NCBI GenBank assembly: GCA_900073065.1
Contig: FJOG01000023.1
Span: 438,179 to 502,178 of the forward strand
Direction of reading: 5' to 3'
Length of the DNA: 64,000 nt
Source: Phialocephala subalpina
Taxonomy: Eukaryota > Ascomycota > Leotiomycetes > Helotiales > Mollisiaceae
The stretch's first letter is position 1. Each line of letters starts with the position of its first letter. The notes below the pieces were generated by a model, which had not been told where the DNA came from, did no database searches, and worked only from the letters and a program-made list of their open reading frames with translations. Position numbers and translations under genes: made by a program. Of this stretch, positions 33,424 through 43,088 are shown in pieces.

Positions 33424-34161
33424 ATGGCCTCCTCATCCACACCACCAACTCCTCTGTTCTATTCCTGCATCGCGCACAACACCACCATCCTAACAGAACA
33501 CACAACCTCAGCCGCCTCCCAAACCTCCTCTCTCGCCTCCCTCGTCCTCCCAAAGATAACTCACGACAAAGCCCAAAAACTCACCTATACCCACGACCAA
33601 AAATTCATTCACTACATCGCCGACGCTCCCTCCGAATACCCACCCTCATCCTCATCCGCGGGCGGACTCACCTACCTCGTAATCGCCGATGCCTCATTAG
33701 GCCGCCGCATACCCTTCGGGTTCCTCGTCGAGATCAAGAAGCGCTTCTTAGCACAATACCCTCCTGAAAGCACCGATTTCACGAGTCTGCCTAATTATGG
33801 CGCTGGAAGCTTCAATTCAGAGCTGAAGAAGTTGATGGTTGATTATGGGACTACGAAGGCGGGGAAGGAGGATGCGATTAGCAATGTGCAGGGAGAGATT
33901 GATAATGTGAGGGGGATTATGAGCCAGAATATTGAGAGTTTGTTGGAGAGGGGTGAGAGGATTGATTTGTTGGTCGACAAGACGGATAGGCTTGGTGGGA
34001 ATGCACATGAATTCCGCATTAGGAGCAGAGGATTGAGGAGAAAGATGTGGTGGAAGAATGTCAAGTTGATGGCGTTGCTGATCGTGGTGGTGATCTTCTT
34101 GATTTACCTCTTCATTGGATTCGGTTGCGGACTTCCTGGCTGGTCGAAGTGCGTTGGATAA
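33424..34161 (+). CDS. Longin-type v-SNARE (VAMP7 / Nyv1-like)
   Basis: An intronless 245-residue R-SNARE. An N-terminal longin domain (LFYSCIAHNTTILTEHT through GFLVEIKKRFLAQYPP) is followed by a SNARE motif (VQGEIDNVRGIMSQNIESLL, with Arg of the zero layer in LLERGERIDLL). A C-terminal membrane anchor follows (LMALLIVVVIFLIYLFIGFG) and a short lumenal tail. Such proteins drive fusion with vacuoles or the plasma membrane in filamentous fungi. The longin loop carries a Ser/Pro-rich insertion (YPPSSSSAGG). Confidence 0.92.
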   Translation: MASSSTPPTPLFYSCIAHNTTILTEHTTSAASQTSSLASLVLPKITHDKAQKLTYTHDQKFIHYIADAPSEYPPSSSSAGGLTYLVIADASLGRRIPFGFLVEIKKRFLAQYPPESTDFTSLPNYGAGSFNSELKKLMVDYGTTKAGKEDAISNVQGEIDNVRGIMSQNIESLLERGERIDLLVDKTDRLGGNAHEFRIRSRGLRRKMWWKNVKLMALLIVVVIFLIYLFIGFGCGLPGWSKCVG

Positions 34162-34444
34162 ATACTACATAGGGGAGGCAATACTAGGTGATGGTGGAGA
34201 TTGTATGATTTACGGAAGTGGGCGGTTCTCGAATTATTAACTTATACCATGGAGTTCGCAGAAAACAGTTCGGGAAGCGGACATTGTACAATTCCTTTCA
34301 TCAAACGCCGGCATCTTTGCTTCTTATAGTGATTGAATGTGACCATCAACCCAGAACTCCGTGTTATGCGACCATCATGAACCTCGTTCGCCGATTACAG
34401 TAGCATCGCTCCTGCCTGCTCCTGTTTTCGCAGCCACTAGCCCC

Positions 34445-35194
34445 TCACAACTTCACAGCTCCATCAACACTCCTCCTCACACCATCATTATACACATACC
34501 CCTCTGCTACCGGAGTCTGCCAGCCCCCACCTCCATCATTTACCCCAGGTGGCGCTTTCTGTAACCTATTCGTGAAGAATACGGGGTGTCGCAAAGCAGA
34601 GAAGAATTGTTGCTGCGCAACGAGCGTCGCAGGCATTGGTGCTATTCGTGGAGGCATAGCTTCAATTTGATTTCTTGGAGGTAGGTATTGGGGGGTCGGC
34701 GGTACGATGTGAGGAGTGGGGAGGGAAGAGGCAAAGGTTCTCGTTGGTTGTTGGTTTAAGGGTGGGGGAACGGTTTGCGATGGAGGGATCTGAGGAACTG
34801 ATCAGCATTGCCCGAGTCCATCCTACTATTGTGGTCTAGCATAGGAAGAGGCATACCTTCGGCCTCGAGGGCTGTAGTGAGGAAATCATTATGTCCTCTT
34901 CTTGCCGAAGCTGGTCGTGTGGTGTATTACTTTCGAATATCTGGGAGATTGAGCGCCGAATCATTGAGGAATGTCGCGCAAATTGGCGATGATGTCAGCT
35001 GCCTAGTAGCTATTGCAGTACCACATGAGTAGCTATCGTGTCTGACCTAGAGATATCAATTGTGAAGGAAGCATACCTTGAGTTTCGGTAGAAGGGACAT
35101 AGGCACATTTAGACTGTGGGGTAGCTTCTCCACTCCTTCGGCTTCCCTGCAGCATGACAGCATGCCGAGACCGAGCACATGCCAACTGGACTCG
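34445..35194 (-). pseudogene. Relic gene with an in-frame stop; faint Zn2Cys6-regulator resemblance
   Basis: Four exon-like pieces splice in one frame on the minus strand. The first begins after an ATTATTAG acceptor at 35194 and runs VQLACARSRHAV...KCAYVPSTET. The second follows an intron starting GTATGC and runs LTSSPICATFLNDSALNLPD. The third is TTRPASARRGHNDFLTTALE. The last is Pro-rich (PQIPPSQTVPPPLNQQPTRT) and ends RRSVDGAVKL. A TAA at 34929-34927 cuts the frame between the second and third pieces. The start resembles the ACxxCR...CxYxPS pattern of zinc-cluster regulators, but most Cys positions are lost. A short unrelated protein starting at an internal ATG is the alternative. Confidence 0.3.
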
Positions 35195-35632
35195 CTAATA
35201 ATAGGGGGAATGTCGACGTCGGCTTCCTCTGCTCAGAATCCTTAATTGTTTGCCCTCTCCATACAACCTCTATTCTTCTCAAAATCCTTGAAACTGCTCC
35301 CGACAACAACTACGCCCAGACTTTGCTTCCAAGGTTCGTAAGAACGACCTACGATTTGAGATCATCAGTTGATAATAAGTGGCCATCATGAGATGTAATC
35401 TTACATTAGATCTACTCTTATATTGTTGATCTTCATACTTGTATTCGCTCAAATTTCCTTCGCGATGATAGTTTGCATCTCTTTATCTTCTTCAAGTGAA
35501 AATTGCATTCCTCGAAATTTCAGCACTGTCTGCGGCACAAAGAAACTCGACCGCCGAAAACAAAGCAATTCTTTCACTCCCTCAACACAATGAACACTCA
35601 ATTCCCAATCATGGGGAGATTCTAATCCTACC
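35195..35632. other. Intergenic, no gene seen
   Basis: The stretch should hold the promoter of the downstream plus-strand gene and perhaps lost 5' exons of the relic. Nothing further was recognised. Confidence 0.4.
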
Positions 35633-36574
35633 ATGGACTCCTCATCACTGGAAACACCGGAACTCTGGCTCGTACCCATCATCGACCCAGCACCCCGCCA
35701 CCACGCCTTCAAAATGGATAAAATCCCCTCCCCTCCCCTATCCGCAAGCGAGCTCGACGAAGCTCTCGTCAAAATCACCAATGCTCTCGACACCCTCCAA
35801 GTACGATACGGAATCGTAGGAAGTACAGCAATCAATCTCTATGCTCGACATTATGGATTCCCTCATCGCGCAACGTCAAATATATCTATAGTCGTGCAAC
35901 CGACGGAGAAGGTTTCAGCGATGGAGATCTCTGCAAGGTTTGCGGAGAAGAGCTTTGGAACGGATTTTGTGTGTTGGATGATTGAGGGGGTTAGGGTTCC
36001 GAAGGTGGTTGTGAGAAGAGAAGGGTATAGGGAACAGAGGATGGCGGTTAATTTTCGGTTGTTGGATCATTATACGTATCCGGAGCGGAGACTCTATTAT
36101 GATTTTGATCTAGATCAGATAGGGAATCAGAGGATTATGTGGGGTCTTAGCGAAAAGAGAATCAGGTTGTTGAGTGCGCCGTGGTTGTTGAGGCAGAAGA
36201 TTCTAGCTTGGGGAGCGAGGGAGGATGCTGAGAAGAGGAGGAAAGATGTGGAGGATATCAAGACGTTGTGTGATATTGTGGAATTGCAGAAGAAGAGGGT
36301 GAAGTTTCGAGATGAGGAGGAGGTGCAAGTTTTGGAGGCGTTTGTCATGAATGTGTTCGAAGATCCTTTGGCTTTCAGAATTGCCATTGATTGCCCTCAG
36401 GTCTTGGGACCTTGGTGGGAAATTCGATGGATTAGGGTATTGTTGATCATATTAGCCATATTCTTGTTTGGACTCTGGTTGGACTATACTTATTCTACCA
36501 ATGATTGGGATATTGGGAAGGACCAGTTGCGGTGGATGGAATGGAATTTGAAGGGGATATGGGAAGACGAATAA
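35633..36574 (+). CDS. Nucleotidyltransferase-fold protein with a C-terminal membrane segment
   Basis: A single-exon gene of 313 residues. GIVGSTAINLYARHYGFPHR followed by a SNISIVV strand resembles the GS...(D/S)x(D/S) core of minimal nucleotidyltransferase (MNT/AbiEii-like) folds common in fungi as unnamed proteins. Here the usual first acidic residue seems replaced by Asn/Ser, so activity is doubtful. A helical middle region (KRRKDVEDIKTLCDIVELQK) leads to one membrane helix (VLLIILAIFLFGLWLDYTYS) near the C-terminus and a short acidic tail. Substrate and role are unknown. Confidence 0.7.
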   Translation: MDSSSLETPELWLVPIIDPAPRHHAFKMDKIPSPPLSASELDEALVKITNALDTLQVRYGIVGSTAINLYARHYGFPHRATSNISIVVQPTEKVSAMEISARFAEKSFGTDFVCWMIEGVRVPKVVVRREGYREQRMAVNFRLLDHYTYPERRLYYDFDLDQIGNQRIMWGLSEKRIRLLSAPWLLRQKILAWGAREDAEKRRKDVEDIKTLCDIVELQKKRVKFRDEEEVQVLEAFVMNVFEDPLAFRIAIDCPQVLGPWWEIRWIRVLLIILAIFLFGLWLDYTYSTNDWDIGKDQLRWMEWNLKGIWEDE

Positions 36575-36820
36575 TGCACACTCTCGGACGTTGATAGACA
36601 TTGGCATTTAATTGATGCAATGTCTGGAAACCACGTAATGTAAAAAAGCAGCGAATGCATGTAGACCAATGTCCCAGATCTCCACCCCACAAATCTACTC
36701 CCAACGCCAATCTAGAATGTCTGTAATAGTCCCAGCAGAAAGGTACTCCAAACTCCCATTTCGATTGTCTGTTTCCCATTCACAAACGACCACCATTGAC
36801 TACCAACCAGAATGTCCAAA

Positions 36821-37255
36821 TTATGATGAGCGATTAGCAGTGCACCCAGCAGAGATGTTGTCTGCCTTGGCGCTCTTCATCGCAGCATCAAACAACATCT
36901 TCAAGTCATTGAGATGTTCCTGATTCACAATGAGGATGTTGGCCACCAGGGCTGCACGGGCGCGTTAGTATTATCCCAGATATTAAACCGACATCAGAAG
37001 ACATTCAAACATACCGTTAACTTGGGTCTCGTACTCATCCCATAGGGCTTGGGTCGCAGGCAGATGCTCATGTCGTGAACCAATCTTCAAGACCGGGTCG
37101 CCACACTTCTTGCACTCGTTGGCCTCGACGAAGAGCTCTTTCGCAGAGGTTACCATAAGGTTGAATGTTGCCTCAAGCCGGGTCTTGATAGCAACACGGT
37201 CGGTAGCAGAGAGGGAATAATTGTTGTAGAGGGCACGTTGGTCGTCATCAAGCAT
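36821..37255 (-). CDS. Small protein of unknown function, re-formed downstream of a duplication
   Basis: Exon 1 starts at an ATG at 37255 (MLDDDQRALYNNYSLSATD) and exon 2 follows an intron at 36952-37014 (donor GTATGT, branch TACTAAC, acceptor GTGCAG). Together they encode about 123 residues ending SAGCTANRSS. The protein is helical and charged with one CKKC-like pair (NECKKCGDP) and no signal peptide. Its first exon lies within the right half of a 250-bp tandem duplication, so a second, truncated copy of the same exon sits directly upstream. The original start may have been farther upstream and lost. Confidence 0.55.
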
Positions 37256-37522
37256 CGCGTGATTGAAGCGAGTGGGTCTCGTACTCATCCCATAGGGCTT
37301 GGGTCGCAGGCAGATGCTCATGTCGTGAACCAATCTTCAAGACCGGGTCGCCACACTTCTTGCACTCGTTGGCCTCGACGAAGAGCTCTTTCGCAGAGGT
37401 TACCATAAGGTTGAATGTTGCCTCAAGCCGGGTCTTGATAGCAACACGGTCGGTAGCAGAGAGGGAATAATTGTTGTAGAGGGCACGTTGGTCGTCATCA
37501 AGCATCGCGTGATTGAAGCGAG
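37023..37522. repeat. Perfect 250-bp tandem duplication inside a coding exon
   Basis: 37023-37272 and 37273-37522 read identically by eye, each ending GATTGAAGCGAG. Both copies carry the exon of the small minus-strand gene. 250 is not a multiple of three, so the two copies are out of phase with each other. Confidence 0.93.
37248..37505 (-). pseudogene. Orphan 5' copy of the duplicated exon
   Basis: This copy has the same start (MLDDDQRALYNNYSLSATD) and the same residues up to DEYET as its twin. It then runs out of frame into the second copy and stops after SLQSRDA. Transcripts started upstream would meet this ATG first and make an 85-residue product lacking the second exon's sequence. Confidence 0.65.
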
Positions 37523-37670
37523 ATGCAGCTTAGAAGATGTTAGTATGTGTACCAGGCATCAAAGAGAAAATGCGCAGCTTCATCTGGGAAGGTCATACCA
37601 GAACTTTAAGTCGAGGTTTTGTTGTGTGAAAAGGAAGGTTACAGGAGGGCAACGTTGTTAATAATCCTCG

Positions 37671-39290
37671 TTAAGCGAGACGCTAAAGGGGGTGGTCGGT
37701 CGTTCGGAAATCTTGACGCCTGATAATTTGCAACCGACCGGATTTGACGCCTTGTGGGCCCACTTCTGGCGTCATCAATGAATGAGCACACGGGGCTGTT
37801 GCAGTGGATTGCAAAAGGACATTGTTTATGAACTTGTTAAGCGAGATGCTAAAGGGGTGGTCAGTCGTTCAGAAATCTTGATGGCTGAGAATTTGCGACC
37901 AACCGGTTTTGACACCGCGTGAACCCACTGTTAGTGCTACTAGTGAGTCTGTGACGAGCCTGTAGGGGTGATTTACAGAGAGGGGATAACATACCTTGTA
38001 AGGTGAGATGCTCAGAGGAAGTGGTCTATCAGTTGAGCATCTAGTTGGCTGAAAGTTTGACACCAATAGGATTTGACGCACTTAGGCCCACTTCTGGTGT
38101 TATCAGTGAATGCAGAGACAATGATGCTTCAGTGAGTTGCAAATGGATGACCTCCTTTATGAACTTGTTAAGCGAGCCGTTAAAGGGTGTGTTCTGCCAA
38201 TTGAGAATCTTAGCACTTGAACACTTAGCATTGACCGCATTTGACGACTTGTGGGCCCACTTCTGGCACCACCACTGAGTGAGCGGCTACAGCACTGCAG
38301 CAATGCATCGCAGAAGGAGGGCAATGTCCCTCCCAAACTTGTTAACTGAGATGCTAAGGGCGTAGTCGTTGTGCAAGAAGGGAAAGTTTTGCGCCGGAAC
38401 ATTTGATGTCTCATAGGCTCACTTCAGCAGCATTCAGTGAGCAATCAGAGACAATGCTGCAAGTTTAAGAGATGACTTTGCATTTCCACCCCTTTGAAGA
38501 ATCAGGATAGCGTGTCGCAAAATGGGATGGTCTGTAACTTGAAACTCTTGATAGTTGAACTCTTCATGGCTGGAAGTTCGACCTCTTTCATAACCTCTTG
38601 ATCCAAGCTCAGTACGTGAGCAGAGGTGCGGCTGCAAGTGTAAATGATATGGACGGTTCACGCTCACTCAAACACAACTGCGTGAGGGTGCGCCGCTCAA
38701 AGGGGTTGTTACTGGTCAGTATGTCAAAAGTTTTGATGTATGCAAGCCTGCTATTTGAAGGCTGGAAGCATCAGGCAAACACGTCAAGTACGTTCAATCA
38801 ATCAGCACAGACAAAGATTTAGATTCAAATGACTCGGAATGTTCTGCCATTGGGCTGCCAAAGAGGTAATCAGCTGACCGAAGATCTTGACGCCTGATAG
38901 TTTGAAGCACTGGGTAAATACATGGAGGAGGATCTATGAATGAGTAAAGGCAAGACTACAACATCAAACCACTCTGAAAATTCGCGCTCAGTATAGGTGC
39001 CGGTGTTGGAACAAAAGTCATAATGTACAGATATGAAGGAAATACATTTCTAATGCATAATATGTCATGATGATCAGCAGCAGCAAAACTGAAGGTAGGA
39101 CCAACTGGCTCTGAAGGCTTAAGCTGAAGGGGGGGAGCTGATCTTTGGACCAACGCCAACGACAACGCTCTTTGCTTATACATACTAAGCGAGAACTAAA
39201 GGGAGGTAAACACCTCAAAACTTTGACCTTCAGATGGGCAGAGTGATCAAGGCAAACAGGCTATGGGTAGATCAATAGATATAATCGCGG
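37671..39290. repeat. Degenerate tandem array, about ten units of 160-175 bp
   Basis: Units can be aligned on a TTAAGCGAGATGCTAAAGG core at about 37671, 37837, 37998, 38168, 38342, 38506, 38676, 38836 and 39186. Each is followed by a TTTGACGCCTTGTGGGCCCA-like block and CAATGAATGAG. The first two units are most alike and later ones decay. No unit keeps an ORF and frames differ between units, so the array looks non-coding. Confidence 0.8.
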
Positions 39291-40046
39291 ATCACTTACT
39301 TCAGTAGGGTATATAATGAGTAGAAAAGGGGGGCACGATACGTACATGCGACCTGATTTCGGTCACTGCCCAGGTGCTTTTCTGCATGTAAAGTGATAGC
39401 AGATAGTAATACTATAGATCGGCACTGGGGGCATATGAATTTAGATATCAGATTCTTCTAAGGCACTGCTTTGTTGCTTGAAAACATGTGTAGCAGCTGG
39501 CAGCACTTGATAGCTTTTGCATTTGAAGCTCGATGTGTAGCTAGGAGGCAAAAAGCGGGGTTTCAACCAGCAGATAACTCGTCCAATTGTTGGTTTCAAG
39601 TATAGGGACGACTCGCCTAGATTCTGTAGTACCCGATGGCTGGCAGAAGTCATAGTAGGAACTTCATCGCTAGATCCGAGCCGGCGGGTCCGGTTTAGGA
39701 AGATGGAGGAAAAGGGTATGTTGCTTGATATTTTGCTAGTGATATGGTGGATGAGTAAAGCGATGAAATGACAAGCAGGGTATCCCACAACATAAAAGGC
39801 ACCCGATGTATATGTATCGCCATTTGTCTCCAGAGACGATGTGTAGACATGCTTCGTAATTCTTTCGTCGATGTTGAAGATAGTGATTTTCACTGACCTT
39901 GTGGAGTAGAAAGTAGGCCAGAGTTGGATTGTCGGTGAGGTTTTCAGGTATTTTAACGAGAATAGCCATTCTAACGAGACTAAACAATTCGACTTTTTTC
40001 ATGACTCCGTTGCTATGCTCCCAAAATTGATATGTAAAACCGTCGC
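39291..40046. other. AT-rich intergenic stretch, no supported gene
   Basis: Short minus-strand ORFs occur (for example 39736-40050, overlapping the SDR stop), but none shows family features. It includes the 3' region of the SDR gene. Confidence 0.5.
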
Positions 40047-41282
40047 TCATTTCGCCTTCTTCTGCCTGCGAGATTTCGGTTTCTCGGCGCCTTTTGCTGT
40101 GACTTCGGCCTTTTCGTTTGACTTGTCCTCCGGAGCCTTTCCCTTTGCTGCCTTCTCTTGCTCCTTCTTCTCCAAAGCCCTTCTGACTGCTTCTTCTCTC
40201 TCAACCCGCTCAATGAGTTTCTCGCTCCCTTCCCACAGCTTCTTCGCAGCTTTCTCATCTTTGATATCGACCCTCGCGTAGTCCATCTCCTGACACTCCT
40301 TCACGAGCTTGCCACCAGCCCCGCGTCCAAATGTTACATCCATGGCGGCGTAGAGGAAGCTCTGTGCTCCTCCTTCCGAGCTCTTCAAAATGAGCCAGAC
40401 GTTCTGCCAGAAAACCAGGTATAAAGCAAGACCCCATAGTGTTCCTCGTGTCAGCCAGCGTCGCATACCCGGCGTCCGGGAATAGCCAGGGTCCACGAAG
40501 ATGACTCTTGCATTCATAGGAGCACCATCCGGTCGCTTGTACGCATCCAAATGCTTCTGGAAAGCATGCCCAAACATCATCAATGCCAGCTTGCTTCGTG
40601 CATATGCCTTCGCTGGCGCCCAGTCCTTCTTCTTCAATGCCTCGCTGCCATCTTCGATAGGAGGAGAGGTGATGTATGAAGAGCAGGTCGCGAACAGGAT
40701 CCTGACGTCTCTGTCGGGCGGTTGTGCGCGGATGGCAGGGCTCAGAATACTGAGGAGATGGAAGTTCGCGAGGTAATTGACCATCCAGGCTTCTTCCAGA
40801 CCTTCACTGGTAAGTGTTCGAGGTTTACCGGCCGGAGTCAACGTAGCAGCGCAGAGAATAATCATATCCAGCCGTCGTGGAGGCGCGTTATCGATCCATC
40901 TCGTCGCGAATTGGCGGACACTGTAGAGTGAGGACAGGTCGACCTGTTCCGCGTATATCAACTCATTCCCGCTCTTCTCTCTGAGGTCGTCGATAAAGTC
41001 GATGAGGAAGAGGTCCTTTGGTGATTGATGAACGAGCAGTACTATTTGAGCACCTCTTTCTGCCAATCGCAGAGCAATTGAAGCCCCTATCCCTGTTGTT
41101 CCTCCTGTTATCATTACGACCTTCCCATGCATCTGTCGCTCCGCAGTGTTCGATGCACCCATGGAGTACCATTTTATGAGGCCAATGACCGCCACAGCGA
41201 TGGTGAGTTTGAGGATGGTCCAGCCACTGGGAAGCCACGGAATGCCTGTCCAGACAGCTTCGGCCAGAAAATGTATAGGCAT
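40047..41282 (-). CDS. Membrane-anchored short-chain dehydrogenase/reductase
   Basis: A single exon of 411 residues. An N-terminal hydrophobic anchor (ILKLTIAVAVIGLIKWY) precedes a classical Rossmann start (KVVMITGGTTGIGASIALRL). The NAG-like position reads CAATL, and the catalytic pair sits in AKAYARSKLALMMFGHAFQK (Tyr-x-x-x-Lys). A second hydrophobic stretch (TLWGLALYLVFWQNVWLIL) follows the substrate loop. The C-terminal 90 residues are Lys/Glu/Ala-rich coiled coil ending KSRRQKKAK. The layout resembles ER or lipid-droplet SDRs of the retinol-dehydrogenase type; the substrate is unknown. The ATG at 41282 is chosen because the longer frame opens only with a non-ATG codon. It is divergent from the G-patch gene across 225 bp. 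Confidence 0.85.
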   Translation of the reverse strand: MPIHFLAEAVWTGIPWLPSGWTILKLTIAVAVIGLIKWYSMGASNTAERQMHGKVVMITGGTTGIGASIALRLAERGAQIVLLVHQSPKDLFLIDFIDDLREKSGNELIYAEQVDLSSLYSVRQFATRWIDNAPPRRLDMIILCAATLTPAGKPRTLTSEGLEEAWMVNYLANFHLLSILSPAIRAQPPDRDVRILFATCSSYITSPPIEDGSEALKKKDWAPAKAYARSKLALMMFGHAFQKHLDAYKRPDGAPMNARVIFVDPGYSRTPGMRRWLTRGTLWGLALYLVFWQNVWLILKSSEGGAQSFLYAAMDVTFGRGAGGKLVKECQEMDYARVDIKDEKAAKKLWEGSEKLIERVEREEAVRRALEKKEQEKAAKGKAPEDKSNEKAEVTAKGAEKPKSRRQKKAK

Positions 41283-41507
41283 TGTGGCAGAACGACGGAC
41301 GAAAGTGAGCGTTGGGAGTTGTTCGAAAGTGCTTCTAGAAAAGGGGAAAGTTCTAGCTAAGTCTTCGTCATCAAGGCGGTGTACAATGGCATAATTTAAG
41401 CTTATCTCTCTAGCGCTAAGATTAACGCCACTGCATTTATTTTGGGGACATCGACATCCTTCATCGTTCTCCAGGCAGGGCAACTTCAACCAATCGACCA
41501 ACTCAAG

Positions 41508-42245
41508 ATGTCAGACGACGAGTACGAGATTCCGCTCCAAGATCAGCGGGTCTTTGGGGCAGGAATCAAAAGAAAGCGAGTCAAGTTCGTCCCTTCAACA
41601 GAAAGCTCGTCGACCTTGGTGCCACCCCCCAAGGCACCATCCAAATCAGTGAACGACCTTTATTTGCGACTCGTCCTTCCAGGAGACGAGTGCTCGAGAT
41701 CCGAAATATCTGCCGCTTCAAATGATGCGTCTGCGATCCTGGTGAGCACAGGTAGAAAGCATGAAGAACCTGCTGAAAATGCCCAAGTCTGCGAGATCTG
41801 CAATCTGCCAATATCGACTGAGAATGCCGGAATAATCTCCGATGGTCCTTCCACCGAGGCACGAATGTCGAAACAAAGACCACACGAAGCATCGTTAGCT
41901 CATCAAGTCTGTCTAACACATTCACACCCACCTTCGAATCTCGACAGAAATCGAAAAGGACTTGCATACCTCTCAGCTTACGGATGGGATCCAGACTCGC
42001 GGAGAGGACTTGGTTCAGAAGGCCAAGGCATACAGTTCCCGATCAAAACAAAGCCGAAAGATGACAAGCTAGGAATAGGAGTTGTGCTGCCAAAGGAAGC
42101 CGACCGGAGGAAGAAGGAGAAGCCCGAGAAACTCGATGCAGGGAAAGTTCGAAAGCTGCATGAGAAAGACAAGAAGAAGGCAGAAAGATTACGAGAGATG
42201 TTCTATCGAAACGACGACGTGGAGAGGTATTTGGGAGGAGAATGA
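41508..42245 (+). CDS. G-patch domain protein
   Basis: A single exon of 245 residues. The N-terminus is acidic then basic (MSDDEYEIPLQDQRVFGAG, IKRKRVKFVP). The middle has a CEICNLPI Cys pair and a spaced HxxC element that may bind zinc. The G-patch proper is NRKGLAYLSAYGWDPDSRRG with LGSEGQGIQFPIKTKPKDDK, although here the usual Gly-x-Gly opening is GLAYLSAYGW. The C-terminal third is a Lys/Glu-rich helix. G-patch proteins activate DEAH helicases in splicing or ribosome assembly; which helicase is not indicated. Confidence 0.82.
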   Translation: MSDDEYEIPLQDQRVFGAGIKRKRVKFVPSTESSSTLVPPPKAPSKSVNDLYLRLVLPGDECSRSEISAASNDASAILVSTGRKHEEPAENAQVCEICNLPISTENAGIISDGPSTEARMSKQRPHEASLAHQVCLTHSHPPSNLDRNRKGLAYLSAYGWDPDSRRGLGSEGQGIQFPIKTKPKDDKLGIGVVLPKEADRRKKEKPEKLDAGKVRKLHEKDKKKAERLREMFYRNDDVERYLGGE

Positions 42246-43088
42246 ACTATAGTTGTTTGTACTGAGGGAAATACTAGACATATCTTAGCAAGAACGACGA
42301 CAGGAGCATGCAGATACCGAGGTGCCACCACTACGACCAGGCATAGGAGGGAGAATAGTTTAGAATCAGACTGGGTGGCAGGACCTCGATGTGAGTCTTC
42401 AGCCAGCTTGATATATGCAGTGGCCTGGTGGAAGAATCTCACAGTGGATCACAAACATCGGGACATTGAACTTTCTTACGGATATGCCGCTGATGTCTGA
42501 AACTCGCATGCATAACGTCCCATTTGAAGCTGCTCGAGCGCAGTCATTTCAGGAGGATATCGATAGCAGTCAAACATTGTAGGAAAGCATAGACCTATAG
42601 AGATTAATCGAAGAATTGACCTTCTTCTATCAGACTGCCAGTCTTTGCATTCGAATGTGAACTTCTGCCACCAGTGGAGGGGTTAGCGTGGCGGGGTATC
42701 AAATTGATTAATCGCATTCCTGAAGCAACATTTTTGCGCAACGAAATTCAACTTGAGTGTAACCGTTTAAAAAGCAAAACTCAACTTGCTCATCTAGAAT
42801 CGCCTCGACTTGTTGGAACAGTCCAGTAAAAGCGTGCTGCAAGTAATACGCTGTCGGCGCACTGAGGCTCCTCCGTCATTCACCGCCTGGCATTTAAATA
42901 GCGGGGACACTTCCATGTTTCGAGGCTCGAAACGCCAAGCTTCACCAGCCACGATACACACTTCCTCGACTCTGCGAACCTCCAACTCTACGACGCTCTT
43001 TTCACTCTTCGACTTCCCGACTTTAGTATTTTGTACATAGCGACTGCGGATCTGGATACAGGCCTGGCTTAAGCTGGGCAACGAAACG
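42246..43088. other. Intergenic, SEC1 promoter side
   Basis: No supported gene. Minus-strand ORFs near 42794-43231 overlap the SEC1 5' end and look like shadows. Confidence 0.5.

Noticed and set aside
36983..37333. 116-residue ORF through the duplication junction
   Set aside because: It starts upstream of the true ATG in out-of-phase copy sequence and reads into an intron at its end.
37671..39290. CRISPR array
   Set aside because: Units are long and diverged with no short identical repeats and spacers, and the genome is eukaryotic.
39736..40050. 104-residue minus-strand ORF
   Set aside because: It overlaps the SDR stop and 3' region and has no family features.
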